This document shows, piece by piece, positions 21,731-32,984 of a stretch of 64,000 nucleotides of DNA; the first letter of the stretch is position 1; every line of letters begins with the position of its first letter. Source of the stretch: Sciurus carolinensis (lineage: Eukaryota; Chordata; Mammalia; Rodentia; Sciuridae); the NCBI RefSeq assembly GCF_902686445.1, contig NC_062213.1:42792741-42856740 (forward strand). The letters are read 5' to 3'. The translations under genes and the position numbers were made by a program. Below the pieces are notes generated by a model. The model searched no databases. It worked only from the letters and a program-made list of their open reading frames with translations, and was not told the DNA's origin.

Positions 21731-23917
21731 GTACTTCCCTCTCATGTCACTCATCCACTCAAGATCTACAGAAGTTCAGCTCTCCCAGGAGATACAAATG
21801 TGCATTCACCACTCGACTCCCAACTACTAAACTTCATCTCTTGCTCCACTCCATGGAGATCACTCCCTTCCAACCAGGGAAATAACTCACAAGTTAGTCT
21901 TGCTCACTTCTGTTCTTCAGAGTCAAGCAGACTTGAATTTTATTATCCAACCTGATATTTATTCTCTGTGCAACCTCACTCTTAGGTTCCTCCTCTAAAA
22001 TAAAGAGATAAAACTTCCCACCACATTGTCAATTAGCATGAAAGATCAAACCTTTAAAGAAACATGGTAACTCTTAACACAGTGTCTTACACATAACTAA
22101 GCTAAATGTCTTATACTTAACTAAACTAGCAATTAGTGTTCTTACCTATTTGATTTTTTCTTTCATGGTCTCTTCTCAGCCATATTCCAGCCTGAAATTA
22201 CCACTTTCCTCCCAATGCTCTGTAAATTCTCCTCTAGGAAACACATCCTGGCAAAACCTACCCTGTCCCCATTTTGATTTCCACATAATTTGTACCATGT
22301 GTAGTCTGAACCAAACACAAATGTGTACCCTTTATCTCCAAACACTTTCTTTATCATACTGTCCCTTGAACCCTCGTCCCAGAACCATGAGCCGGTACCC
22401 AGTGAACTCCCAACCACGGTTGGGGCCGTTTTAATTGGGAGGTGTGGGAAGAACTGGTGAAACTGCTGCAGGATCGTAACAACTACCTGTCAGACTGACT
22501 TAAAAAGAAGGATTTAGGCCTTTTAATAAATGATCTACACTTTGGTAACTATTAGTCATGCTTCTCCAACCAACTCAGGAGCAAAGAAAATATTCCTTTT
22601 GCTAAATTACAAGAGCAAAGAGCTATTAGGATAATTATCCCAGAACAAATGCCAGAAATAAGTGACTATCTTGACTTAATTTTATAGACACTTTCCGAAG
22701 TATATACTCCAGCTTTGCAAAAAAAAGAAAAAAAAAAAGAAAAGAAAGAAAAAAAAAAGGGGGGGTTAAAAAAAAGGTATTAATATTGCTCAGATTTTAC
22801 TAATCCATGAACCCCTGGGAAGAAATCCCTAGATTTATCCTATAATGGCAACTGGCCATTTTTTCTGTGGACATAAAAGAAATTCAATTTCTCTGGACAC
22901 TTTTTTTTCTCTGCTACCAGTGAGCTCCAGGGACTGGTAAACTCCTAAAGGAAAACCATAAAAAAAAAAAAAAAAAAACATAATCCAGAGAAAACAAAAT
23001 CCAGCTAGTTAAACTATCACCAATAAGAAGCATAAACAGGAACCATTTTCAATTGCTTGGAATCAAAAGCTCAATTTTAAAAAGCTTCAAAACAAGAGTT
23101 TACTGTTTCCCGGACATCTGCAGTTGAAAAAACACAAAAACGGTTCTGGAAAGTGCTGTGGTTTACTTCATACCAAGTGGTTTCCAGGTGCAGAGGGGAA
23201 CACTAGGGCAGAACAAAAAATGAAATGAATATGAACCAAAAAAGTCTTTTGGAACCATATTTACAAGCAAGCGCCTTCCTCCAGGCTGCTTGGTGATCCT
23301 TCAACATCAAAGGGTAGCTGCTTGTTTCAGAACAGACATATTCTGGGGACAGTTTTACAGATTTCCCTCTGACAAGTTCCATGCTTGTAACCATCTAGCT
23401 CAGAGGTCCTTGGGAGAAGGACCTGGCTTAAAATAATTTGTCATCGTCCCTGTCTGGAGTGACAGGCAGATGAAGAGCCTTTAAGATAGTGAGTGCCATA
23501 GTCTCAGAAACAGAACTGCCAACCAGCTGTGTATGCACCTCCGACTGTGGAATAAGCAATAAAAAGAAAAAAGCAAGAAGAAGACTGCCAACTTCTTGCA
23601 GCATGGAGCCAGAACTTGTTTGAGCCAAACTGGTCATTTTTCCACCCAGCCAGTCCCAAGGTTGGCATCTGACATCAGTGTGGAGGATGACATCAGAGAA
23701 TCTCCAGTCACCTGCCTGCCTGACAGGGCTGCTGGAGAACTGTCATAGAACCTAGCAAAGATGCACAAGAAGAGGTGGGCGAGGGGCTGATGTCAATCAG
23801 AGGGTCAACACTTTGTGTTAAACAGACTACTATTTAAACGAGCCCAGTAGACAGGTTTCCATTTATCCCCCAGAGTTTCTAATTTGCAAGCAAGAGAAAC
23901 TGACTTTGATGGTGCTA
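21731..23917. other. Unassigned non-coding DNA
   Basis: No gene recognised over about 2.2 kb. Two A-rich simple tracts (about 22,717-22,780 and 22,960-22,978) interrupt otherwise ordinary sequence. Short ORFs have no recognisable domain. Confidence 0.45.
22717..22780. repeat. A/G-rich simple tract
   Basis: A-runs broken by single G residues, then a run of seven G, then more A. Probably an expanded retrotransposon tail or simple repeat. Confidence 0.7.
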
Positions 23918-24302
23918 TGGACTGAGAGCTTGTACCCCCCAAAAAAATAAATAAGTGAATTCATATTTTGAGGTCCTCACCTCCAGCATGGCTACAGTTG
24001 TTGTAAGTGAATAATTACAGTTAAATGTGGTCCCAGGATGGGGGACACCCTAATCTAATAGGAGTGTGTGTCCTTATAAGAAGAGAGACCAGAGAGGTCA
24101 CCCTTTCCCCTTCCCTTTCTTCTCTTGCACCAAGTTCTCCTTTGGTTGGTTACATGAGACCAAAGTGGCCACCTGCAAGCTAGGAAGAAGATTGCACCAG
24201 AAACCAATTCCCACTGGAATCTTAATCTTCGACTTCCCAGCCTCCAGATTTCTGTCGTTTAAGCCATACAGTTTATTATGGCAGCCTGTGTAGACTAATA
24301 CA
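23918..24302 (+). mobile_element. MLT1-type MaLR solo LTR
   Basis: Complete-looking LTR of about 385 bp. It starts tgctatggactgag, has tccttataagaagagagacc in the promoter-proximal middle and gacttcccagcctccagat near the 3' side, and ends agactaatacag. No gag/pol-like internal region adjoins it. Confidence 0.75.
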
Positions 24303-24922
24303 GTCGGTCAACCCCAGCCAGGTGGATGAGGCCTTGCCTCAAAAGTAAATCAGTATGTTTCTAAGAAAAGCAAATGGAAACTGGCTAGTGCAAACATTTT
24401 AAATGTCTACTACACTCAATATCATTACAAATCTCTGGTTGGCTCCTCGTTCTTCTGGCATACGCATCTCATGTACGTGGGGGTTGGATTTCTGTGGCTA
24501 CTGCTTTGGGAAAAATGAATTCCTGAGAAGCACCTGCCTACAGGTAGAGCTACAGGGTCAGATTTTTTCCTGTGAACTTCACAGCGATACAGTGCCTGTG
24601 TCTGTAGCTAACTCCTGACCTCAGGACTGCATTGTACTTGAGGTCCTTGATTAAACATAAAGCTAAGAAGAAATGTAATTAATCTACTGTCATTCACTCA
24701 TAGGTTCTATTGTCTCTAAACGCCTTCAGATTAGGTGTGTTGAACTACTGCTGTGTATCATGGTTTTTGACTTTGTTTACTTTTAATGATCACTAAGATT
24801 TTTATTACATTTGATATATTCAGTTTTTTCTTTTCTTTCTTGCGACATTATTTTATTGGTGCATTAGAGTACATAATGATGGGACTTGCTATTATGTATT
24901 TGTACATGCACACAATTATAAC
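24303..24922. other. Unassigned non-coding DNA, possible short repeat at the end
   Basis: Mostly unassigned. About 24,845-24,920 (ttattggtgcattagagtac, tgtacatgcacac) looks like a short reverse-orientation retrotransposon end of a type I cannot place. Confidence 0.35.
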
Positions 24923-25015
24923 TGTTACGAGTTGGATGTGAGGTGTCCCCCAAAAGCTCACATGTGAGACAATGCAGGAAGGTTCAGAGGAGAAATGATT
25001 GGGTTGTAATAGCCT

Positions 25016-25487
25016 AGATGTCCTTCAATTGATGAATGGATAAAGAAAATGTGGTATATATATACAATGGAATATTACTCAGCAATAAAGAATGATAAAA
25101 TTATGGCATTTGCAGGCAAATGGATGAAACTGGAGAATATCATGCTAAGTGAGATAAGCCAATCTCAAAAAATCAAAGGACGAATGATATCGCTAATAAG
25201 TGGATGATGACACATAATGGGGGGTGGGAGGGGTTAGTGTTAGGGTTAGAGTTAGGGTTAGGGAGGGGTGCAAGAATGGAGGAAGGAAGGACTGTATAGA
25301 GGGAAAAGAGGGGTGGGAGGGGTGGGGGGGAAGGGAAAAAAATAACAGAATGAATCAAACAACATTACCCTATGTAAATTTATGATTACACAAATGGTAT
25401 GCCTTTACGCCATGTACAAACAGAGAAACAACATGTATCCCATTTGTTTACAATAATAAAAAATAAATAAATAATTTTTTTAAAAAA
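25016..25487 (+). mobile_element. 5'-truncated L1 3' end inserted in an LTR
   Basis: The last ~60 codons of ORF2 (gatgaatggataaagaaaat, catgctaagtgagataagcc), then the young-type 3'UTR. That 3'UTR has a telomere-like block (25,232-25,263) between G-rich tracts, and ends in an A-rich tail. The flanking repeat aatagcct (25,008-25,015 and 25,488-25,495) marks target-primed insertion. Confidence 0.88.
25232..25263 (+). repeat. Telomere-like TTAGGG/TTAGNG block in L1 3'UTR
   Basis: Five units in register: gttagt, gttagg, gttaga, gttagg, gttagg. They are flanked by runs of four or more G. Being inside an L1 3'UTR, this is not an independent telomeric relic. Confidence 0.85.
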
Positions 25488-25827
25488 ATAGCCTTAACCC
25501 AATCAGTGAATTAACCCCTGATGGGATTAATTGAAGTAGTAGGGTGTGGCTGGAGGAGGTGGGAATTGGGGTGTAGCTATGGGGTATATATTTTGTATCT
25601 GGGGAGTGGAGTCTCTCTCTCCCTCTGCTTCCTTATACCTCAATGTGAGCTGCTTCCCTCTCCTGCCATGATGTTCAGCCTCAGCTCAAGCCCTGAGGAA
25701 TGCAGCTGGCCTTCTATGGACTGAGACCTCTGAAACCATGAGCCCTCAAATAAACCCTTTCTCCTCCATAATTGTGCTGGTCAGATCATTTAGTCAAAGC
25801 AGTGAAAAAGCTGACTAAAACGATCAC

Positions 25828-26122
25828 AATATAACTTGGGCAACATCACTCTCCAGCAGTTCCCCCCTCTTTTCCTTCTCCCAACCTTCCCCCACCCCAT
25901 CATCATGTTTTGAGCCAAGAATTTTATTCACACTAGCTTAATTATTCTTCAGAACAGTCCATGAAGTCAAAAGGCCAACAGTAAGAAAGAGAAAAAGTGC
26001 AGTGGTAGGAGTTTCGTTCCTATCTTCTGTGATCTCGGAGAACAGTAATAACTACAAACTACCTAAAGAAAGCAACCAGAGAGCCAATGAGCAATGTCCG
26101 AAAAGGAGGAAATGAAGCAGTG
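25828..26122. other. Unassigned non-coding DNA
   Basis: No gene or repeat recognised. Confidence 0.4.
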
Positions 26123-26295
26123 CATGGCAGCCCAAGTCGGTATTCCCAGCACTTGGGGGACTGATGCAGAAGGACTGTTCAAGTCCAGGAGTTCAAGACC
26201 AGACTGGGGCTGTAGCTCAGTGGTAGGGCACTTGCATAGGATGTGCCAGGCCCTGGGTTCCATCTCCAGCACTGCAAACACAAACCCCCAAAAGT
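26123..26295 (+). mobile_element. MEN (B1-dID) SINE, short linker
   Basis: B1 words (ggtattcccagcacttggg, gttcaagaccagac) run straight into an ID half (tggggctgtagctcagtgg, ccctgggttccatctccag). The usual A-rich linker is almost absent, an uncommon junction. Confidence 0.7.
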
Positions 26296-26640
26296 AGAAA
26301 ATTACAATAAGCTAATCACATCAGTGTCAATGTAGGTGGAAAATCCCCGGATTAAGGGCTGGAATCTGGCAAGTCATGATTCTTCTGGGCCTTAATTTCC
26401 TCTCCTATTCAGCAAGTCCTGGAGTCAATGGCCTGTAAGGGAACTTTCGGTTCAGAGAGGAGGTCATTCAATGCCTCCTAATGAGTTCAGTAAACAGAGG
26501 GTGTGGAACCAAGCAGCAAATTTTCTTGGAAAAAGGGAGAGTTTCAACCCATCCTCCTCACACTCCCCACAAATTTCATTACACAAATTCAATAAAGTCC
26601 CTATGCCCACCTGCAGGCCAAATCCAATTATCATAGTTCA
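26296..26640. other. Unassigned non-coding DNA
   Basis: No gene or repeat recognised. Confidence 0.4.
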
Positions 26641-27450
26641 GTTCAGGCCTTACCTCATTTGACTCCTCTGTTGCCTTTGCACAGTTGATAGCGCTGCCTT
26701 TTCTCAAATGTCCTCCTCCTTAATGTTCCAGAGACCCTCCTCCCTGGTTTCTTCTTGCCTTCTGCCTACTCCTGTTCCAGCTCCTCCTCCAGCACCCCCA
26801 CCTAATGCTGATGCTCCCTGATGTCTCTCCTTGGCTTTTCTCTTATTCCACATGTTCCATATAATGATTTCATCCATACCTGGGTCTTCAAACACCAACC
26901 GCACAGTCCTTCAGCTTTATCCCTATTGGAGGAGGATCCCCAAGCGCCAGGTACTTCTATCAGCCACCTGCTAGCCAATATGTTCCTAATTACTGCAACT
27001 GCAACAGGTTCAAAACGGAGCTCATTGGATCCCCATCTACCTACAACCTTGCCCTTCCTCTACTTTCAGTGAAGGAAGCCACAGACTACTCAGGCACCTG
27101 GAAGCCATCAAATCCTCTCTCCCTCACATAATTGGTCTTCAAGTTCTGTCATTCCACCCTCGACATATCTCACAAACCCAGCCTCTCTCTTTCCATGCTC
27201 ACTGTAATATCTCAGCATTAAGCTCTCAGCCTCTCTTCTGATCCCTTTACCTCCCTGCCCACCCATTCCAAACACACCTGAGTTACAGTTCTTACATAAC
27301 ACTTAATCATGACCCCCCACACCCGCTCCACATCCTTCATACCTTGTCAAACACACATGGGATGAAATCCAAACTTTTTTGCATGGTAAACTCCATGCAT
27401 AGCCTGCATGGCTTACTAGATCGTTGCCTCTGCCCCAAAACAGCTTCATC
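26641..27450 (+). repeat. L2 LINE fragment (ancient)
   Basis: L2-like words in order: gcaacaggttcaaaacggag (cf. 'tccaaaactgaactc' in L2), then gggatgaaatccaaactttt and agcctgcatggcttactaga. The open stretch at 26,821-27,072 is part of this decayed LINE, not a host exon. Boundaries are approximate. Confidence 0.5.
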
Positions 27451-27959
27451 ACACTGAACTGTATTATAACCGCTTTACTGTGCCCATTTCATCTTTATAT
27501 ATATACACAGTCCTTAACACAATTCCTGAACACAGGGCCTCAAGAAGCCAGTAAGTACCTAAGAGAATGGATGAACAAATACACGCTCCTCGACTTCCAG
27601 TCGCGTTACAACCTGAAACCCATCGTTAGGTTGAAAATGCACTTAATATCCTGATCATTTCATTGTGAAGTAAAAAAAATAAATAAATAAAATCCATGCT
27701 AAAATTAGAGAATGAAGGAGAAAAGCTATATTTGCATAGTCTCATAATATCTCCTGTAAGATACTTGGGTACAACAAGGAAAGTAATAACATCACAGTAA
27801 GGACTGGAAGGCTCTCCCTTTACCAAGAGAGCAAGTTAACATCAGCAATAAGACAAACCAAAACCAAGTGCCTCCCATTCTAGTGCCCTGAAAAGGCCAC
27901 AGCATCATGTCTATGATATTTTTTGCAAGAAAAATGCACAAATTTAATGAATTATGAGG
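27451..27959. other. Unassigned non-coding DNA
   Basis: No gene or repeat recognised. Confidence 0.4.
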
Positions 27960-28785
27960 AAAGATCAGACAAGCCAAAATCTAGAGACAATCTACAGGAT
28001 AACTGGTCAATTCTTTTCAATAACCTGAAGGTCATAGAAGACAAAGATCAAGGAGCTGTTCCAGATTAAGGAAACTAAGGAGTTACAACTGCTGCGGCCA
28101 GGATATGGTTTGTCCTCCCAAGGTTCATGTACTGGAGGCTTGGTCTCCAGTTGGCAGTGTGGAACCTATAAGAACTGGGGACTATGGAGAGCTAATTAGA
28201 TAATATAGGCATCACCCTCATGAAGGGATTAATGGTGGTCTCCAAGGAGTGCATTAGTTTCTATAAGAGCAGGTTGCAACAAAAGAGTAAGGCTTGCCCC
28301 TCTCCCGTCTCTTGCTCCCTATCTCACCATGTGACCTCTTTCTCTTTCTCATATGCACTCAGGCTATGATGTCATCCACCATATTGTGATATGGGCAGAA
28401 GGCCCTCACCAGAGGCCAAATGGATGAAGCCACCCAAACTTTGGCTTTCAGCCTCCAAAACTGAACTAAATGAATCCCTTTTCCTTACAAAATACCTAGC
28501 ATCTGGTATTGTGTCATAGTAACACAAAATGGGCTAAGACAACAATTAAACACAATGTGTGCTCCCAAATTGTATATTGGAACAGAAATAGGACATTAGT
28601 AGGATAGTTTGAATAAGGCATATAGATGAAATAATACTATATTGTTAATTTCTTGCTTTTGATTAGTATGCTATTGTTACATAAAATAACTATTTGGAGA
28701 AGTGGTATGAAAAACATGTAGAACTTCTTTGAACAGTTTTTGCAAATTTTGCAAGTCTGAAATTATTCTAAACTAATGAGTTTTT
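27960..28785 (+). repeat. Ancient L1M 3' region, split by an LTR
   Basis: Left part ends gagctgttccagattaagg/aactaaggag; right part resumes acaattaaacacaatgtgtg. Together these match the same old L1 3' region as at 14,400-15,395. A MaLR LTR (28,090-28,541) sits in the middle. Confidence 0.5.
28090..28541 (+). mobile_element. MST-like MaLR solo LTR
   Basis: Starts tgctgcggccaggatatggt. It contains ccctcatgaagggattaatg and ggccctcaccagaggcc, and ends aacacaaaatgggctaagaca. Flanked by acaac (28,085-28,089) and acaat (28,542-28,546), a 5-bp TSD with one mismatch, as expected for LTR integration. Confidence 0.7.
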
Positions 28786-29359
28786 TAAAATTTTAAACAT
28801 GTGATACAAAGTTCTGAGACTAGTTTTCATCCCTGAATCTGAAGACAATTCTAAAAGGAGTACTGAGTTATTTTCAGTGTTATGCATGCCTCTCAAAATG
28901 AATAATTTTCAGGGAGATAATGCTCTTCTGCATGTACAAAATGTCACACTTGTTACATTACCAGTATCATCTCATTATAATCCCATAAGCATTTATTTTT
29001 CTAAAAACATGTCTAACATTCAGTTTGATAGGAAAGGAGCTACGTGGCTCCCACGGCCCACAGGGCTAGGAAACTGCAGAGATGGAGCTAGAGACAGGTG
29101 TCTGCTCTGCCTTCAGGGCTCCTTCCACTAGGCTAACATGCCTCACAGTTCTTACTTGCAGAGCACACCAAAGACCCATGTCCCAGAGTTTAAGATGACA
29201 GATCCACATTTGTAAATTACTATACTAAAAGGTTCATAAAATTCACTCTCTCTGAAGTTAAAAGAATGTAATGTTTAAGGAATAATAGTTAAACATTTTA
29301 CAGGCATTTGGCAGGGGAGAAGTTAGTCTGTTGTTTCTCCCAAGGTCTTGAATAATGAT
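28786..29359. other. Unassigned non-coding DNA
   Basis: No gene or repeat recognised. Confidence 0.4.
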
Positions 29360-29575
29360 AATATTGGTCAGCATTTGTTGAGCAATTACTCTTGTCAATA
29401 ATTGTCTAAGTTCTAATATGTTAGCTCACTTAGTCCTTGAAACAACCCTATATTGTAGGTACATATTATCGTTTTAGTTTGACAGATAAGAAAACTGGAA
29501 GTTTAAGCAATTTGCCCACAGTTACACTGACCTGAAGATACAGGTCAGTGAGACCACCTCGGCCCAGAAACTTTC
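29360..29575 (+). repeat. MIR SINE
   Basis: MIR words: cagcatttgttgagcaatta, ttagctcacttagtccttg, caaccctatattgtaggtac, gacagataagaaaactgg. Confidence 0.7.
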
Positions 29576-29845
29576 ATTCTAGTATTTCCAGGACATTTTT
29601 GCCCTTCCTATAAACACAAAGTTCTCTGCTCCCTTCCAAAGTCCACACTTTTCATAACACTGCCTTCCACCGCTATGGCCTCCTTTCAGATTTCGAAGAG
29701 TGAAAGCTGGACATGATTTTGTCAATCACACTGGATGGTATTCACTAGGCCCACAGGACCACACCTGAGGGACTGAGAGACCAGGACAATATAAAAAGAT
29801 CTAGTACCCTCAGGGTGCTGAGAATTCTTTAGAAAATTAACAAGG

Positions 29846-30040
29846 TTACTGGGGATTGAACTCAGGGGCACTTGACCACTGAACCACATGCCCAGCCCTA
29901 TTTTGTATTTTATTTAGAGACAGGGTCTCATGAGTTGCTTAGTGCCTCACTTTTGCTGAGGCTGGCTTTGAACTTGAGCTCCTCCTGCCTTAGCCCCAAG
30001 GCCACTGGGATTATAGGCATGTGCCACAGCACCCAGCTCA
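29846..30040 (-). mobile_element. MEN (B1-dID) SINE, minus strand
   Basis: Reversed ID half (actggggattgaactcaggg, cttgaccactgaaccacatg) followed by the reversed B1 half (tgctgaggctggctttgaac, gggattataggcatgtgcc). The tail side is short. Confidence 0.82.
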
Positions 30041-30428
30041 TTTTTCACTATTTTAAGTAAAGGAAGCCACTCTTCTCAGTGCATTGGGATTTAATAAAGT
30101 ATGGCTTTTCATCCTTCATCAGTCACAACTGGGCACCAATCCTGTACCTGCCAATGTTGTGTATAATATTAGAGAGGAATTAGGTCCCTCTCAAAAATCA
30201 GAATAGTTTTACTGATTCCTCCGCCTTTATCATTCCATGGGCCAGGGCTATAGGCATTCACTTTGGAGAGTTGTTAGGGCTAAATCACCAAACTCCATCT
30301 GCCACAACCCAATTTCAGACACCAGAGACTCACACGTGACATTCCAAGGAGTTAAATGCTAAGAGTACTAAAAGCCTAGGTTAGCACTGCTGGTTTAATC
30401 TGCCTACAATGTAACAAAGACACACACA

Positions 30429-30475
<47 letters not shown>

Positions 30476-30724
30476 ACTGGCAACAAGATTCCTCTTTCAG
30501 AAGATGTAATTAGATAATTAGGTTGAAATATTCTTCCAGCATTCTATTTAACCACCTGTGTTTAGAATCTTTCCAACCTGCCTAAAGTACAAAGTTGAAA
30601 TTATTTACATTGCTAGAAAAAAAAATCAACATCTAAACTTTTTCTTATTTTTAAAATGTTAACTAAATTGTGAGATCCTCTTAATCCCTCTACTTCCTAT
30701 GTATTTAAATCCATTGTACATACT
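30041..30724. other. Unassigned non-coding DNA with a CA repeat
   Basis: No gene recognised. Contains the CA microsatellite listed at 30,420. Confidence 0.45.
30420..30478. repeat. (CA)n microsatellite
   Basis: Long CA run, slightly interrupted near its left end. Confidence 0.95.
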
Positions 30725-31147
30725 GTAATGAAATACCAGAAGTTAGGTAACTTTGTAAAGAAAAGAGGATTATTTAGTTCATGGTTCTGAAGGCTGAAAA
30801 TCCAAGATTGGGAGGCCCTGTTGGTTGAGCCTCTGGTGAGGGCCTAACAGTGAATGATATCATGGCAGAAGCACATGTTGAAGCAAGAGATCAGTCACAA
30901 GACAGGAAGCCAAAGAGTGATTCAGGAGTCAGGCTTAGGCATTTATAACAACTTTCTCTTGGAAGAAATAACTGGGGGTCCCACAAGAACTACCTTAATC
31001 TTTTCTAAGGGCACAAACCCCAAAACCTGGGTACCTCCCACTGGGCTCCACCTCTTAAAGATCCTACCACCTCTCATATCACCACACTGGGGACCAGGTC
31101 TCCCACATGTGACCCCATGGAGAACAAACCACATTCAAACCACAGCA
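30725..31147 (-). mobile_element. MaLR-type LTR-like repeat, minus strand
   Basis: Reverse-orientation MaLR words: gaaataccagaagttaggta near one end, ggttctgaaggctgaaaatc, ctctggtgagggcctaacag, and ccatggagaacaaaccacat at the other. A 159-codon open stretch crossing it (30,854-31,333) does not resemble any protein I know and leaves the repeat mid-frame. Confidence 0.55.
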
Positions 31148-32967
31148 CTGTGTACTGTCCCTTTCACCTCAGACTCTGGTATTAAGGAATCAGCTCATGA
31201 AAGGTTCTTACTGCTCACGAATGAACACAAAAGTCATGGGAATGTCTTCCCTCCTTTTTTCCCTGGATCTTACCTTTTATTTTTCTTTCCTTCCCTCTCA
31301 CCCCCTCACCCAGACCCCCTGTGCCTCTTCTAAGTCATTTTCCTCCTTGGTAGAGTCTACCTAACTTGATAATTCACATAGCAGTTAGTAGATGGTAGAA
31401 TCTCAACAGAATCTCATATGCCTGTGAATCAACGGTAACCAGCCATTATGATAAGTCACAGACATGGACGGGAGGTCTTCCGGCTGATGTCTGTTTCTCC
31501 TCATACAATCCTCCATGGATCCCTACAACTTCTCAGGGTACCTCAGAAGTTCCACAGAAAACTATTTGCCAAGAAATAACAAATAAACTAAGACATCATG
31601 CCATTTCTTTGCCTTTATTAGACTTCCTCCTGAATTTCTGGTTTGGAAATAAAACTACCGTGACTTGAGAAAAAGTATGAAAACAATGTATAGTCCAGCT
31701 TTCCAGTGTTACAGATGAGTAAACTGAGTCCAGGGAAGACAAAGGAACAGGATGAAAGTCAGAAAGGTCCTCAGGATCTATTTGGCAAGACCAGGATGTG
31801 AGTAAAACTTTGCTACTGACCTTGAATTAGAGCCGAGACCATAGATTCATAGACTTTAATCACTTTGGGTTGAGGGTATATAAAGACCATTTGGGGTCCC
31901 TGGGAATGCAACCTTGCCATGAAACCCCACGAAGCGCCCTTATACTGAATTGACTGCTGTAGGGAGCCTTAACAGCTCTGGTTCCTGTGTAAGCACATTC
32001 ACAGAGTCCTTATCTGTAGTAAGAAAAACTGAAAGTAGCCCAGATGCCTATCCATGGACAATGGAATATTTCTAGCAACAAAAAGGAAGAAACACTTTAA
32101 GACTAAAACAGAATTATTTCCAAGGTACGGTTGTACTGAAAACATAAAACCAGGATGGTAGGTATGTGTTTATAAATACACACACACACACACACACAAT
32201 ATCTCTAGAAAGCCATGGGGAGGGGAAACTGGTGCCAAGTAGAAAGGAGTAGAAGTCTTCTTCTCCTCATAAACCTTTTGATTTGCATCACATGAGCATA
32301 TTTTCCCTGGTCGAAAAATAATTTCATTTTAAATTAAAAAGCCTCAGCTTCAAAATCTGCCTTGGATTTGTGTCTTTGTATCTATGACTCTTTTAAAATC
32401 TATAATTTGTTTTCTCTTTATTCTCCATGGGCACCTCAATTTCCGTTCCTTGACAAAAAGAACTCTTTGTCCCTTCTTCATTTGATTTTATAATAAACTT
32501 GCTGCTGGCTTTAAGCTCAATTGCCCAACATCCAATAAAATATCCCAGTCGGCATAGAAGATAACTGCTTCCTGACATTTTAAAACACTCAGCTTTCATG
32601 TTGCTGGCTCCCCAACATCCCTCAATCTAAGGCTGCCAGATCCTTCTTTCAGTGCTCTGTCCAAATGCAGAATAGTCACACAGCGGTCCTGTCTAAACGG
32701 TTTTCCCAGGGACAATCATTAGGGCCCAGGATTCACAGCCTTCTAACACCCAGTCAGAATGCATCCTACACTCTTCAAATTAAAACTTCCTTCTTTAGCT
32801 AATCACATTCAAGAGCTGAGATCTTAAATTTGTAGCTAATCTCTCAACCAGTATTATTGTAGCTAAAATCTATTGTCGCTAAAATAGGTGTATTATATTC
32901 CATGCTTCATGTTCCAGTAACTTTTTATGGGCAGTGGCTCAGGGAAGAGCTAGGAATCTCGCCCTGC
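31148..32967. other. Unassigned non-coding DNA with small decayed repeats
   Basis: A MIR-like scrap (ttacagatgagtaaactgag, near 31,710) and an L1M-like scrap (cccagatgcctatccatgg, near 32,040). A short CA repeat lies at 32,177-32,198. No gene seen. Confidence 0.4.
32177..32198. repeat. (CA)n microsatellite, short
   Basis: About eleven CA units next to a decayed L1 fragment. Confidence 0.9.
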
Positions 32968-32984
32968 AGTGCCCCCTACTGGTC
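32966..32984 (-). promoter_or_regulatory. Strong CTCF-like motif
   Basis: The plus strand reads gcagtgccccctactggtc, whose reverse complement matches the CTCF core very well (CCAGTAGGGGGC). This is the best of three such sites in the window, all on the same strand. Inference from motif only. Confidence 0.55.

Larger units (their letters stand above)
24923..25822 (+). mobile_element. MaLR-like solo LTR, split by an L1
   Basis: An LTR starting tgttacgagttggatgtgag and ending ctgactaaaac, interrupted at 25,008-25,495 by an L1 3' end. Without the insertion it is about 420 bp. It belongs to the same family as the LTRs at 38,633 and 39,274, which share ggtgtggctggaggagg, ggggtatatattttgtatct and gagtggagtctctctctc. 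Flanking ataac/atcac is a possible 5-bp TSD with one mismatch. The TG...CA-type ends and length fit a MaLR-class LTR. Confidence 0.75.

Noticed and set aside
26821..27072. Possible small exon
   Set aside because: The sequence fits a decayed L2 LINE better; no splice-site or conservation evidence.
30854..31333. 159-codon open frame as a host gene
   Set aside because: It starts inside a reverse MaLR-type repeat and continues into unrelated sequence. There is no recognisable domain.
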